A DNA stretch of 64,000 nt from Gammaproteobacteria bacterium (GCA_022072255.1 JAJVHZ010000023.1:43249-107248), one strand, 5' to 3'. Positions 45,868 through 55,731 are shown, numbered from the stretch's first letter. Numbers and translations: made by a program. Notes: generated by a model from the letters alone, not told the origin.

Positions 45868-48414
45868 ATGCGCAATAAGTTCTGGACTACCGACTGGTTT
45901 GCCGGGGTGGCCCTCACGCTGCTCTTTCTTGCCCTGTTCCTCATGGGCAACCGTCCGGCGTGGGTGGAGACGATCGAGCGCGCCGCGTACGACTTCGGGG
46001 CGCGCTCCTCCACGCGCGACCCCGGCAGTCAGATCGCGGTGGTCGCCATCGACGACAACAGCATCGGCAACATCGGCCGCTGGCCGTGGCCCCGCAAGAT
46101 TCATGCGGAGATGGTCGAGAAGCTGGCGGCCGCGGGCGCCAAGGTCATCGCCAGCACGGTGCTGTACACCGAACCGCAGGTGGACCCGGGCCTGGACCGC
46201 ATCAAGAAGCTGCTGGATTTCTACAAGCAACGCGGCCTGGACGGCAGCAGCGACGCGGCGGTTGCCGAACTCGGCACGGAACTCGCGGCCGCGAAGACCG
46301 ACCTGGATTACGATCAGACCCTGGGCGCCGCCATCGAGAAGGCCGGCAACGTCGTGATGGCCAGTCTCTTCGAACTGGGCGAGCCGCTCGGCAACCCGGA
46401 CAACCCGACGCCGGCGTTCATGGAGAAGAACGCCATCGACGACGCCAACATCTCCTCGGGTGCCGTGGAAGGATTCGACGCCTTCCCGGCCCGCCAGCTC
46501 TTCGCCCCGATAGAAGGCCTGGGATCCCGCGCCAGTGCCATCGGCCACGTCAACCAGTGGCAGGACGCCGACGGCGGCATCCGCACCGACCTGCTGGCGG
46601 TGAACTATTACAACCGCTACTACCCGTCCATGGCGCTGGCGGTCGCCGCCCGTACCCTCAACCTGGGCAGCGGCGACATCAAGCTCGTCAGGGGCGAGTC
46701 GGTGCAACTCGGCAAGCTCGCGATCCGCACGGACCAGATCTCGCGGATGTACACGTTCTTCTACAACAACAAGCCCTCGGGCGAGCCCGCCTTCCAGGTG
46801 GACTCGTTTTACGATGTCTACTCCGGGAAGATCCCGGCGTCGAAATACGCCGGCAAGACCGTGTTGATCGGCGCCAGCGCCTTCGGCGTCGGCGACTCCT
46901 TCCACACCCCGGTGGCGGAGATGCCGCCGGTGCTGATCCTGGCGCACTCCGTGGCGAGCATTCTCAACGAGAACTTCTTCGTGGTCCCGGGCTGGGCCAT
47001 CTGGGTGGAGATCCTGCTGTTCCTGGCGGTCGGCGCGTATCTCGCCTACCTGCTGCCGCGCCTGAAGGCCGGTACCGCCGCCATTGCCACTGCCGGGGCG
47101 CTGCTCGCGTTGCTGGCCCTGAGCTTCTTCTCGATGAAATCCGGCAACTGGCTGCAAACGATGCTCGCGGCCCTGCTGCTGGTGTGCGGGCATCTGCTGC
47201 TGACCACCAAGCGCTTCCTGGTCACCGAGCGCGGCAAGCTGAAGGCCGACACCGAATCCGCGGAGAGCAATCGCATGCTCGGTCTGGCGTTCCAGCAGCA
47301 GGGCCAGTACGACATGGCGTTCGAGAAGTTCCGCAAGTGCCCGCTCGAGGACTCGATGATGGACCCGCTGTACAACCTGGCGCTGGATTTCGAGCGCAAA
47401 CGGCAGTTCGCCAAGGCCTACTCGGTTTACCAGTACATGTCGGGGCACGAGCCGAAATTTCGCGACCTCGAGACGCGCCTGGCGCGCTCCAAGCAGATGG
47501 AGGACACGATCCTGCTGGGCGGCGCCAACCCGCACCCGGGCGGAACCCTGCTGCTGGGGGACGGCTCGATACAGAAACCGATGCTGGGCCGCTACCAGGT
47601 CGAGAAGGAGCTCGGCAAGGGCGCCATGGGCATCGTCTACCAGGGACGCGACCCGAAGATCAACCGAGTCGTGGCCATCAAGACCCTGGCACTCTCCCAG
47701 GAGTTCGAAGCCGACGAGCTCACGGAGGTCAAGCAGCGCTTCTTCCGCGAGGCCGAGACCGCCGGCCGCCTGCAGCATCCGAACATCGTCACCATCTACG
47801 ACGCCGGCGAGGAGCACGATCTCGCCTACATCGCCATGGAGTTCCTCACCGGCCACGACCTCACCCGCTATACCAAGGAGGACGCGCTGCTGCCGGTGCC
47901 GCTGGTGATGGGTATCATCTACAAATCGGCTCTGGCACTGGATTACGCGCACGGACAGAACGTCGTGCACCGCGACATCAAGCCGGCGAATATCATGTAC
48001 GACCCGCAGGGCAAGTCCATCAAGCTGACGGATTTCGGCATCGCGCGCATCACCGATTCGAGCAAGACGAAGACCGGCATGGTGCTCGGCACCCCCTCGT
48101 ACATGTCGCCGGAGCAGCTCGCCGGCCGCAAGATCGATGGCCGCTCCGACCTGTTCTCGCTTGGGGTGACGTTCTATCAGCTGCTGTGCGGGCGGCTGCC
48201 GTTCCGTGGCGACTCGATGGCCACGCTGATGTACAAGATCGCCAACGAGCCGCACACCGACATCCTGGAGGCGCGCCCGGAGCTTGCCCGCAGCAAGCCC
48301 TGCCTGCAGACCATCATCAACAAGGCCCTCGAGAAGGATCTGGCCAAGCGCTATCAGACCGGCGGGGAGTTCGCGCGCGATCTGCAGGCCTGCGCGCAGA
48401 AGAAGGGCTCGTGA
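45868..48414 (+). CDS. CHASE2-domain receptor Ser/Thr protein kinase
   Basis: The 848-residue protein has an N-terminal membrane helix and then an extracytoplasmic CHASE2 sensor (about 30-340, with IAVVAIDDNSIGNIGRWPWPR). A cluster of about three helices near 365-440 and a TPR-like linker follow. The Hanks-type kinase spans about 574-845: ELGKGAMGIVYQGRD, catalytic Lys605 (VAIKT), HRDIKPAN from residue 701, and DFG at 722-724. The first gene of a three-gene operon with a PP2C phosphatase and an FHA protein, it should sense an envelope or small-molecule signal and phosphorylate Ser/Thr targets, the FHA protein being an obvious candidate. Confidence 0.95.
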   Translation: MRNKFWTTDWFAGVALTLLFLALFLMGNRPAWVETIERAAYDFGARSSTRDPGSQIAVVAIDDNSIGNIGRWPWPRKIHAEMVEKLAAAGAKVIASTVLYTEPQVDPGLDRIKKLLDFYKQRGLDGSSDAAVAELGTELAAAKTDLDYDQTLGAAIEKAGNVVMASLFELGEPLGNPDNPTPAFMEKNAIDDANISSGAVEGFDAFPARQLFAPIEGLGSRASAIGHVNQWQDADGGIRTDLLAVNYYNRYYPSMALAVAARTLNLGSGDIKLVRGESVQLGKLAIRTDQISRMYTFFYNNKPSGEPAFQVDSFYDVYSGKIPASKYAGKTVLIGASAFGVGDSFHTPVAEMPPVLILAHSVASILNENFFVVPGWAIWVEILLFLAVGAYLAYLLPRLKAGTAAIATAGALLALLALSFFSMKSGNWLQTMLAALLLVCGHLLLTTKRFLVTERGKLKADTESAESNRMLGLAFQQQGQYDMAFEKFRKCPLEDSMMDPLYNLALDFERKRQFAKAYSVYQYMSGHEPKFRDLETRLARSKQMEDTILLGGANPHPGGTLLLGDGSIQKPMLGRYQVEKELGKGAMGIVYQGRDPKINRVVAIKTLALSQEFEADELTEVKQRFFREAETAGRLQHPNIVTIYDAGEEHDLAYIAMEFLTGHDLTRYTKEDALLPVPLVMGIIYKSALALDYAHGQNVVHRDIKPANIMYDPQGKSIKLTDFGIARITDSSKTKTGMVLGTPSYMSPEQLAGRKIDGRSDLFSLGVTFYQLLCGRLPFRGDSMATLMYKIANEPHTDILEARPELARSKPCLQTIINKALEKDLAKRYQTGGEFARDLQACAQKKGS

Positions 48415-48427
48415 CCGGGGACAGACG

Positions 48428-49261
48428 ATGAGCTTGACAAGCGTGCTGGAGATGGCGAACTTCTCCGATCCCGGCCAGAAGCGCACGCGCAACGAGGACA
48501 GCACCGCCACCGACGCCGCCCTGGGCTTCGCGATGGTGGCCGACGGCATGGGCGGCTACAAGGCGGGAGAGGTCGCCAGCGCCATTGCCGTAAGCGTCAC
48601 GGTCGATCAGGTCAGGAAGGGTCTGGCCAGGCAGCCGGCCTATGCGCCGGGTGCCGAGACCGGACTGAGCCACGGGGCAAGCCTGCTGCGCAAGGCCATC
48701 CGCGACGCCAACCTGCACATCTTCAAGACCGCCAATACCGAATCGCAGTGCAACGGGATGGGGACCACGGCCCTGGCGGTGCTCTTCTACGACAACCGCT
48801 TTTGCGTTGCACACGTTGGCGATTCCCGGCTCTATCGCCTGCGCGGGGAGCTGTTCGAACAGGTCACGAGCGATCATTCCCTGGTGCAAGAGCTTGTTAC
48901 GCGTGGATTTTTGACCAAGGAGGAGGCGCTCGCCAATACTCCGAAGAACCTCGTCACACGCGCCTTGGGCGTGGAGGAAAATGTCGAGGTGGATATCAAG
49001 GAGGAGCCCGCCCTGCCGGGCGACCTCTACTTGCTGTGTTCCGATGGGTTAAATGATATGATATCTGATGAAGATATTCGCTTAACCCTCAGAAAATTTA
49101 GTGCTAATCTTGAAAAAGCGGGTGGCGAACTGGTTCGCATCGCCAATGCGAACGGGGGGAAGGACAACGTATCCGTAATCTTGGCACGTGTCTTGAGTGC
49201 CTTTCCGGCCAAAACAAGCTGGTATAACAATGTCTTGGGTCGGATAAGGAAAGGGCGATAA
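48428..49261 (+). CDS. PP2C-family Ser/Thr protein phosphatase
   Basis: The 277-residue protein has the PP2C metal motifs: RTRNEDS near the N-terminus, VADGMGGYKAGEVAS, GMGTTALAVLF, AHVGDSRLYRLR and GGKDNVSVIL. It should reverse the action of the kinase encoded 13 bp upstream. The stretch 49040-49260 is noticeably less GC-rich than its surroundings but continues the same frame and motifs. Cytoplasmic; no membrane segment. Confidence 0.94.
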   Translation: MSLTSVLEMANFSDPGQKRTRNEDSTATDAALGFAMVADGMGGYKAGEVASAIAVSVTVDQVRKGLARQPAYAPGAETGLSHGASLLRKAIRDANLHIFKTANTESQCNGMGTTALAVLFYDNRFCVAHVGDSRLYRLRGELFEQVTSDHSLVQELVTRGFLTKEEALANTPKNLVTRALGVEENVEVDIKEEPALPGDLYLLCSDGLNDMISDEDIRLTLRKFSANLEKAGGELVRIANANGGKDNVSVILARVLSAFPAKTSWYNNVLGRIRKGR

Positions 49262-49275
49262 CGGGATAGGGGCCT

Positions 49276-50013
49276 ATGGCTAAATTGATCCTCAGTTTGA
49301 ACGGTGCCGTCCAGCGCGAATTCACGCTCACCAAGGAACGGACGACGATAGGCCGTAAGCCTGACAACGACATCCAGATCGACAATCTCGCTGTCAGCGG
49401 CAAACACGCCCTCATCATCACCATCCTCGACGACTCTTTTCTCGAAGATCTGGGCAGCACCAACGGCACGTACGTCAACGGCAAACTCATCAAGAAGCAC
49501 GCACTGCGCGACGGCGACGTGATCGCCATCGGCAAGCACGAACTGAAGTACGTCAACGAGCATGCCACCGCGCATGACGAGGACTTCGAAAAGACCATGA
49601 TCATCCGCCCGGGCTCGGCCAGCGCCGCCGCGGCCAGTGTGCAGGCCGCCGCCGCGGCCGGGGTCGCGCCAGCGCATCCGCAACGCCCGCCCAACCTGAG
49701 CGAGAGCGTGGCGCCGGCGGTCGCGAGCTCCGGGATGCCGCTCGGCAGGCTGCGCGTGCTGAACGGCCCCATCGCCGGACGGGAGCTGGAACTCACCAAG
49801 GCACTCATCACGCTCGGCAAGCCTGGAGTGCAGGTCGCGGTCATCTCCCGGCGCCCGCAGGGCTACTTTCTCACCCACATCGAGAGCGACGGTGGCGGCA
49901 CCCATTACCCCATCGTCAACGGCAATCCGATCGGTCCGCAGGCATACGGTCTGGGCAACGGCGACATCGTGGAGCTGGCCGGCATCAAGATGGAATTCAC
50001 ACTGACCCGCTGA
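49276..50013 (+). CDS. FHA domain protein (two FHA-like modules)
   Basis: The 245-residue protein has an N-terminal FHA domain with the phosphothreonine-binding residues in IGRKPDNDIQI, SGKHA and DLGSTNGTYVNG (about residues 22-75). A low-complexity Ala linker follows. A second, diverged FHA-like module follows (about 155-245; HYPIVNGNPIGPQAYGLGNGD). FHA domains bind pThr peptides, so this protein is the probable reader of the kinase upstream. It lies 14 bp after the phosphatase gene and ends at a terminator. Confidence 0.92.
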   Translation: MAKLILSLNGAVQREFTLTKERTTIGRKPDNDIQIDNLAVSGKHALIITILDDSFLEDLGSTNGTYVNGKLIKKHALRDGDVIAIGKHELKYVNEHATAHDEDFEKTMIIRPGSASAAAASVQAAAAAGVAPAHPQRPPNLSESVAPAVASSGMPLGRLRVLNGPIAGRELELTKALITLGKPGVQVAVISRRPQGYFLTHIESDGGGTHYPIVNGNPIGPQAYGLGNGDIVELAGIKMEFTLTR

Positions 50014-50042
50014 CGGCTCCCTGCCTGCCCGCAACGAATACG

Positions 50043-50076
50043 GAAAAGGCCCGGCGCGCACGCATCGGGCCTTTTC
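50043..50076. terminator. Bidirectional terminator between the FHA gene and the cyclase gene
   Basis: AAAAGGCCCG (50044-50053) and CGGGCCTTTT (50066-50075) form a 10-bp stem whose A- and T-rich ends suit termination of both converging operons. Confidence 0.87.
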
Positions 50077-50117
50077 ATTTGCACGACCCGCGATCCGCCA
50101 TTCGGCGGCCCTGCGCG

Positions 50118-52370
50118 CTACTTGCTGGTGTGGGTGAAGACGCCGTCCCAGTTCGCCGCCGGCGGCTCGCGACGGAAGTGCGCCACCCGCTCCGCGTACA
50201 TCGAATAAAGCTGCGGCGACGAGGAGGACTTCGCCAGGTTGAGAAACTGGAGCTCGGCCATGTCCCATTCCTGCGCGCGGTAATACTTCAGTGCCTGTCG
50301 ATACAGCTTGATCTCGTCGCGCATGCGCGCGTCCATGCTGCTGACGGGACCCAGCGGCTCGTAGATGGCCACCGGCCTGTCCTTGCCCTTCACCCGGACC
50401 ACGTCGAGCTCGCGATAGGCGAACTGCGTCGCGGCCTTCGCGGTGCTCTCGCTGACGATGATGCCCACGCCGTAACCCTTGGTCAGGCCTTCCAGGCGCG
50501 AACCCAGGTTCACCGCGTCGCCGAGCACGGTGTACGCCATGCGGAACTCCGAGCCCATGTTGCCGACGTTCATCGTCCCGGTGTTGATGCCAACGCCGAT
50601 GTGGATCTCCGGCCAGCGCCGCTGGCGGAACGAGGTGTTGATCTCGCCGAGCTTGGCCATCATCTGCAGCGCCGCGGTGACCGCGTTGGCGGCGTGGCCG
50701 GGATCGGGCACCGGGGCCCCCCAGAAGGCCATGATCGCGTCGCCCATGTACTTGTCGATCGTGCCGCGCTGCAGATGGATCACCTGCGTCATCGGCGTGA
50801 GCAACTGGTTCATGAGCTCCGATAGCTGCCTCGGCTCGAGGCCTTCGGAGATCGAGGTGAAGCCGCGGACGTCGGAGAAGAGCACCGTCATCTCGCGGGA
50901 TTCCGCCTCCAGCGAGTATTTCTCCGGATCGCGGGCCATCTCGTCGACGAGCTCCGGCGGCACGTACTGTCCGAAGAGGCTCGTCAATTGGCGCTTGCCG
51001 CGCGTCTCGATGAAGTAGCCGTACGACATGTTCAGCAGGAACATGACGAGCATGGTGAGGATGCCGGAGGCGACCGGCACGACCATCCTGCCGAACTGCC
51101 AGAACACCAGGTTCAGGCCGACGTAGGCCGCCAGCATCCCGGCGGCCGTGAGCGTGGCCGCCAGCGGGCTGAGCGCCGGCAGGGCGAGAGCGAATACGAT
51201 TCCGAACAGCAGCAGCAGGATGAACTCCAGCCCGCGCACGTAAGCGGGTCGCTGCATGAGCTTCCCGTCGAGTATGCCGGCGACCAGGTTCGCGTGGATC
51301 TCCACACCGGGATAGGCGCGCTGCACCGGCGTGGTCCGCATGTCCAGCAGGCCCGCGGCGGTCGTTCCGACGAGGACGATCACTCCCTCCTTCAGCACGC
51401 CTGGGTCGGCCTTGCCGGTGAGGACGTCGGTGGCCGATACGTACGGGAAGCTGCCCTGCGGGCCACGGTAGGGCACCAGCGCCTGCACATACTCATCGAC
51501 CGGTATGCGTCCCTTGCCGACCTGCAGCCACTCCAGTCCCGAATAATTGCGGCGCGCCATCGCGGGCACCGGCTCGAATTCCGCCCGCACCTCCTTCACC
51601 CCGAGGTACTGCCGCGCAACGGCGAGCGAGAGCGCCTCGTACTGCGCATCCTCGAAGGAGAACACCATCGGCACCCGCCGGACCACGCCATCGACGTCGA
51701 GCGAGGGGTTGAAATGCCCGGCTCCCGCTTCAACCCTCACCAGTTCTTCGAGATTGCCGCCATAGCCCACCGCCTTCAGGAAATCGATGCGCTTGCCGGG
51801 GAAGCTGCCCTTCACGAAGGTCGGCGGCGGCAGGGCGCCGGAGCGCGCCGTGTTGGCCTCGTTGAAGAAGTACCCGAGTACGACCGGGTATTTCTTCAGC
51901 GCCGCGGCGAGCACCGCATCGCCGTCGAGCGACGGCCGCAGGCGGGCAAGGGTCCGTCCGAACTCCGGCACGGACTTGAGCTCGCCCCTGGCCAGTTCCT
52001 CCAGCACGTGCAGGCCGGAGCTCTGGTCCGGCTCCGCGAAGACGACGTCGAAGGCGACCAGCCGCACGCGGTACTTCTCGAACAGTTGCTCGAGCATCGC
52101 CGCGATCCGCTGTCGAGGCCACGGCCACCGCCCCTCCACGCCGAGGCTCTTCTCGTCGATGTCGATGATGACGATGCGTGGATCCACGGTGCGCGGCATG
52201 CTGAGAGCGAGGCGGGCGTCGTAGGCGACGTGTTCCAGCTTGTCGATCAGCCCCCACCGGAAGCGGCCGCCCTCCTCGTCACGCGCGTGCAGGAGGAATA
52301 CCGCGAGCGTGGCAAGGCTCGCGATGATCCGCACGCGGTGCCGCCTGAACTTGGCGAGGAATTCCTTCAC
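50118..52370 (-). CDS. CHASE2-domain class III adenylate/guanylate cyclase
   Basis: The 750-residue protein has an N-terminal helix and a CHASE2 sensor (about 35-350, with IVIIDIDEKSLGVEGRWPWPRQRI). About three helices (355-430) and a class III cyclase domain (about 470-640) follow. The metal Asp lies in VLFSDVRGFTSISE, and MGDAIMAFWGAP and YTVLGDAVNLGSRLEGLTK follow. It probably makes cAMP in response to the same kind of signal as the CHASE2 kinase encoded convergently. It is last in an 11-gene string, and its start overlaps the lipoprotein gene by 4 bp. Confidence 0.94.
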   Translation of the reverse strand: MKEFLAKFRRHRVRIIASLATLAVFLLHARDEEGGRFRWGLIDKLEHVAYDARLALSMPRTVDPRIVIIDIDEKSLGVEGRWPWPRQRIAAMLEQLFEKYRVRLVAFDVVFAEPDQSSGLHVLEELARGELKSVPEFGRTLARLRPSLDGDAVLAAALKKYPVVLGYFFNEANTARSGALPPPTFVKGSFPGKRIDFLKAVGYGGNLEELVRVEAGAGHFNPSLDVDGVVRRVPMVFSFEDAQYEALSLAVARQYLGVKEVRAEFEPVPAMARRNYSGLEWLQVGKGRIPVDEYVQALVPYRGPQGSFPYVSATDVLTGKADPGVLKEGVIVLVGTTAAGLLDMRTTPVQRAYPGVEIHANLVAGILDGKLMQRPAYVRGLEFILLLLFGIVFALALPALSPLAATLTAAGMLAAYVGLNLVFWQFGRMVVPVASGILTMLVMFLLNMSYGYFIETRGKRQLTSLFGQYVPPELVDEMARDPEKYSLEAESREMTVLFSDVRGFTSISEGLEPRQLSELMNQLLTPMTQVIHLQRGTIDKYMGDAIMAFWGAPVPDPGHAANAVTAALQMMAKLGEINTSFRQRRWPEIHIGVGINTGTMNVGNMGSEFRMAYTVLGDAVNLGSRLEGLTKGYGVGIIVSESTAKAATQFAYRELDVVRVKGKDRPVAIYEPLGPVSSMDARMRDEIKLYRQALKYYRAQEWDMAELQFLNLAKSSSSPQLYSMYAERVAHFRREPPAANWDGVFTHTSK

Positions 52371-53011
52371 GGCAACCGGCCGGTCGCAGGCGCGCGCACG
52401 GCGGCCCGCGCGTCGGCGAGAAACCGCTCGAACACCGAGTTGACGGCGACGTCCATCGCCGCCACCACGCTGGCCACGTCCCTGCCCGCGGCCGGCTCGT
52501 CACGCTGATAGTCGCGCAGCATCACGACGCCTCCGTCCGGCCCCAGCAATTGCAGCTCCAGGGCGACCCGCGCGGTCACCGCATCCGCGCCGATGATGTG
52601 CTCGAAGCGCCGGATGCGCCCGCGTATGGTCATCGCCGGCGCCTGATCGGCGCGGCTCGCGACCCACGGTGCGGCGTTGGCGGCACGCAGATACAGGATC
52701 AACTGCTCGCGCAGCAGCCGCGGCGGGGATTCCTGCCAGTGGTGGTGGTGGTACTGCTTCAGCGTCAGGTCGGCCGCGTCCTCGCTGAAAAGCAACGGCC
52801 GTTCCCGGTAGAGGGCATCGGCCTGGAATGCCTCCACGAGTATCCCGCCGTCGGTCAGCGGCTGTCCCGCGGCCGCAGTCACTCGTGGGGCCGCCAGGCG
52901 ATAGTACGTATCGGTGGGGATCGGCGCGCTGCGCCCGCAGCCGCCCAGCATCCCGGCCACCAGCAGCATGGGCAAGATGGCCCGTGCGGAAGCGATCATC
53001 CAGTTCCTCAA
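52367..53011 (-). CDS. ABC-type transport auxiliary lipoprotein (PqiC-like)
   Basis: The 214-residue lipoprotein has a lipobox LGGC (Cys25). A beta-rich domain with TYYRLAAP, ILVEAFQADALYRERPLLFSED and LREQLILYLRAAN follows. This is the pattern of the auxiliary lipoproteins encoded beside MCE transporters. These are outer-membrane partners of MCE tunnels such as PqiB. It overlaps mlaD upstream and the cyclase gene downstream by 4 bp each. Confidence 0.85.
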   Translation of the reverse strand: MRNWMIASARAILPMLLVAGMLGGCGRSAPIPTDTYYRLAAPRVTAAAGQPLTDGGILVEAFQADALYRERPLLFSEDAADLTLKQYHHHHWQESPPRLLREQLILYLRAANAAPWVASRADQAPAMTIRGRIRRFEHIIGADAVTARVALELQLLGPDGGVVMLRDYQRDEPAAGRDVASVVAAMDVAVNSVFERFLADARAAVRAPATGRLP

Positions 53012-54033
53012 TTGTTGTTATTCCCCGCCGGCAGCGGATCCTGCGTCGTTTCGCCGCGAAAGAGCACGCTCGGGTTCTCGCGCACCTCGCGGCTGAACTC
53101 CTGCATGTTGCGGCCGCTGCCTTCCAGATAATGCACGATCGCATCGATGTTGTCTGCCACCACCTCGATGCTGCCGCGCAACTCCCGCATCGTGACCGTG
53201 GCATCGCCGACGGTCTGGTTGATACCCTCCCTGTTCTCCTTGACCAGCTCGTCCATGGCGAGAAACAACCCGTGCATCTGCTTGCGGGACTCCTCGACGC
53301 GGTCCAGCAGCTCGGTCAGTTGCGCCGAACCCTTGTCGGCGTTGTTCAGGATGGAGGCGATATGCTGACGGTTCTCGGCACTGACCGTGAGCAGCAGTGC
53401 CTCGGCGCTGGCGTCGAGCTTCTTGATCACCTTCTTGATCTCGTCGAACAGCTGCGGATCGTCCACCCGCTGGCGCAGGCTCGCGAGCAGCGGCCGCAGC
53501 TGGTCCTTCGACAGCGACTCGTACTCGAGGCTCAGCGCGGTAATCCGCTCGCTGAGACTCTGCAGCAGCGGCTGTCCCTCGCGGGTGAGCCTCTTGAATT
53601 CCGCCGCCGCCTCGTTGAGCGCGGAGAACATGTCGGCCTGCTCGACGCCGTCGAGCTCCTCGCCGGGCTTCATCCATCCCGGTCCCTTGCCCTCGCGGAT
53701 GTCGATCACCGCCGGCGCCAGGGGGCCCGGCAGCATGATGGCCGCGGCGCTGCCGACCGGCATCTTCCAGTCCCTGGTGACGCTGAACTCGACGCGATAG
53801 CTGACCGTGCTGTCGGTGACGACGGGCTGGACCGATTCGACCTGGCCGACCGGATAGCCCTTGTAGTAGGTCACGGTCCCGTACTTGATGCCGCCGACGT
53901 TGTCGAACATCGCGTAGTAGCGATCGGTAGGTCCGGTGCTGCCGGTGAGCCGGTACAGCGCCCACAGGAATGCCACGCCGACGGCCAGGACGAACAGGCC
54001 GACCGCCAGGTAATTGATGTTGTCGCGCCGCAT
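53008..54033 (-). CDS. mlaD: MCE/MlaD-family lipid transport protein
   Basis: The 341-residue protein has one N-terminal helix (LAVGLFVLAVGVAFLWALYRL). A single MCE domain (YYAMFDNVGGIKYGTVTYYKGYPVGQVESVQP, trimmed core VGGIKYGTVTYYKGYPVG) follows, then a long helical C-terminus (about 150-320). It is anchored in the inner membrane and forms hexameric rings that carry lipids across the periplasm. It is longer than E. coli MlaD (183 residues), with the long tail of standalone MCE proteins that may reach towards the outer membrane. Confidence 0.9.
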   Translation of the reverse strand: MRRDNINYLAVGLFVLAVGVAFLWALYRLTGSTGPTDRYYAMFDNVGGIKYGTVTYYKGYPVGQVESVQPVVTDSTVSYRVEFSVTRDWKMPVGSAAAIMLPGPLAPAVIDIREGKGPGWMKPGEELDGVEQADMFSALNEAAAEFKRLTREGQPLLQSLSERITALSLEYESLSKDQLRPLLASLRQRVDDPQLFDEIKKVIKKLDASAEALLLTVSAENRQHIASILNNADKGSAQLTELLDRVEESRKQMHGLFLAMDELVKENREGINQTVGDATVTMRELRGSIEVVADNIDAIVHYLEGSGRNMQEFSREVRENPSVLFRGETTQDPLPAGNNNN

Positions 54034-54111
54034 GCCTCTCTCTCACCCCCTGTATCGCGACCGTCCGCGGCAAGCGCGCCGCGGCAACCGCGTTTCATCC
54101 GATTCCGCGCA

Positions 54112-54912
54112 TCACCCGCCGGTCAGCCGCCGCAGGTAATCCTCGGCATTGACCTCCGAGCGGCGCGGTCTGCGGTTGAGCAGATCCTGGACCCGCGGAT
54201 GCGGGCAGTTCTGGACCTCCGGGACGGTGCCGGTCATGAGGATGCTGCCATGGTCGAGCACGGTGATGCGATCGGCGATCTTGAAGGCGCTCTCCAGCTC
54301 ATGGGTCACCACCACGATGCTCATGTTCATCGCCTCGCGCAGCCGCAGGATCATCTCGTCGAGTTCCGCCGATACGACCGGATCCAGGCCGGCGGAGGGT
54401 TCGTCGAAGAAGAGCAATTTCGGATCCATGATGACCGCTCTCGCCACTGCGGCGCGCTTGATCATGCCGCCGGAGAGCTGCGCGGGCATCAGGTGCTCGA
54501 AGCCGGCAAGGTTCACCACCTCGAGCTTCAGGCGCACCATGATGTCCATGGTCGTCTCATCGAGGCGCGCGTGCTCCCGCAGCGGCAGTTTGATGTTCTC
54601 GCCGACGCTCATCGAGCTGAACAGCGCGCCGCCCTGGAAGGCCACGCCGATATTCCTCCGCAGCTCGTGCATCTGCCCGGCGGAGGCCCGGGCGACATCG
54701 ACGCCGAGCAGCCGGACCGTGCCGCCGGTGGGACGATTCAGCCCCAGCAGATGGCGCAGCAGCGTGCTCTTTCCCGAGCCGCTGCCGCCCATGATGATGC
54801 GGATCTCGCCGGGCTCGACGTGGAAGTCGATGCTGTCGAGGATCTTGCGCGAGCCGTAATGGGCGGTCAGCGCGCTGACCTCGATGACGGGCTGGGTCTC
54901 GGTTCGGGTCAC
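54112..54912 (-). CDS. mlaF: Mla-type ABC transporter ATP-binding protein
   Basis: The 266-residue ATPase has Walker A MGGSGSGKSTLL, a signature region AQLSGGMIKRAAVARAV, Walker B KLLFFDEPSAGLDPV and the switch His in VVTHELES. It matches MlaF, which powers lipid movement through MlaE/MlaD. It starts at a GTG (54912) 6 bp after mlaE. A 78-bp gap separates it from mlaD. Confidence 0.93.
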   Translation of the reverse strand: MTRTETQPVIEVSALTAHYGSRKILDSIDFHVEPGEIRIIMGGSGSGKSTLLRHLLGLNRPTGGTVRLLGVDVARASAGQMHELRRNIGVAFQGGALFSSMSVGENIKLPLREHARLDETTMDIMVRLKLEVVNLAGFEHLMPAQLSGGMIKRAAVARAVIMDPKLLFFDEPSAGLDPVVSAELDEMILRLREAMNMSIVVVTHELESAFKIADRITVLDHGSILMTGTVPEVQNCPHPRVQDLLNRRPRRSEVNAEDYLRRLTGG

Positions 54913-54918
54913 GGCGAC

Positions 54919-55731
54919 TCAGCGATTCAGGAAATAGGTGAACAGCATGTCCGCCACGACGATGTAGGAGATCGACAGCACCACCGCGCGCGTGGTGGCG
55001 CGCCCGACCCCCTCGGCGCCGCCGGTGACCTGGAAGCCGTTGCTCACGCCGATCACGGTGATGATCGTGGCGAAGACCAGGCTCTTTACCAGTCCCTGCC
55101 GAACGTCATCGAACACCAGCGAGCTCAGCGTGCGGTCGAGGTAGGCGGCGTAGGGCAGCCCCAGCTCGAGATTCGTGAACACGGCGCCGCCGAGCAGGGC
55201 GGCGAAATCGGCGATCAGGGTCAGCGACGGCACCATCACCATCATGGCCGCCAGCACCGGAGCGGCGAGGTAGCGCACCGGGTTGATGCTCATGACCCGC
55301 AGCGCGTCGATCTCCTGCGAGACCTGCATGGTGCCGATGCGCGCGGCGAGCGCCGAGCCGGAGCGGCCGGCGACCACGATCGCCGTGATCAGCGCGGCGA
55401 ACTCGCGCGTGACCGACAGCGCGATGCCCATCACGACCTGCTCCTCGGCGCCGAAGGTCTTCAGCGTCGCTATGCCCTGGATGGCGAGCATCACGCCTAT
55501 CGTGAACGCGAGGATGGTGACGATGGGCGTGGCGGCGATGCCTATGGTCACCATCTGCGCGGCCATGGCCGCCAGCCGAACGGGCTGCTTCCTCGTCCAG
55601 CCGAACAGCAGCCAATACAGGCTCTCGAGCCAGAGCAGGAAGTAGTAGCCGAACTCCTCGATGCCGGCTACGGCGGCCCGGCCGAGATGCTCGATGGGGA
55701 CCGCTGGGGATTGCCCGGCCGTGTCAGCCAT
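54919..55731 (-). CDS. mlaE: Mla-type ABC transporter permease
   Basis: The 270-residue inner-membrane permease shows MAAQMVTIGIAATPIVTILAFTIGVMLAIQG, VVAGRSGSALAARIGTMQVSQEIDALRVM and RYLAAPVLAAMMVMVPSL, all typical of MlaE/YrbE. It forms the dimeric channel that works with MlaF. Its start overlaps the STAS gene by 8 bp, so the two are translationally coupled, as in mlaE/mlaB pairs. Confidence 0.93.
   Translation of the reverse strand: MADTAGQSPAVPIEHLGRAAVAGIEEFGYYFLLWLESLYWLLFGWTRKQPVRLAAMAAQMVTIGIAATPIVTILAFTIGVMLAIQGIATLKTFGAEEQVVMGIALSVTREFAALITAIVVAGRSGSALAARIGTMQVSQEIDALRVMSINPVRYLAAPVLAAMMVMVPSLTLIADFAALLGGAVFTNLELGLPYAAYLDRTLSSLVFDDVRQGLVKSLVFATIITVIGVSNGFQVTGGAEGVGRATTRAVVLSISYIVVADMLFTYFLNR

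Noticed and set aside
45631..48549. 972-codon open frame on the minus strand opposite the CHASE2 kinase
   Set aside because: Antisense shadow; no domain recognised, and the kinase catalytic motifs lie on the plus strand.
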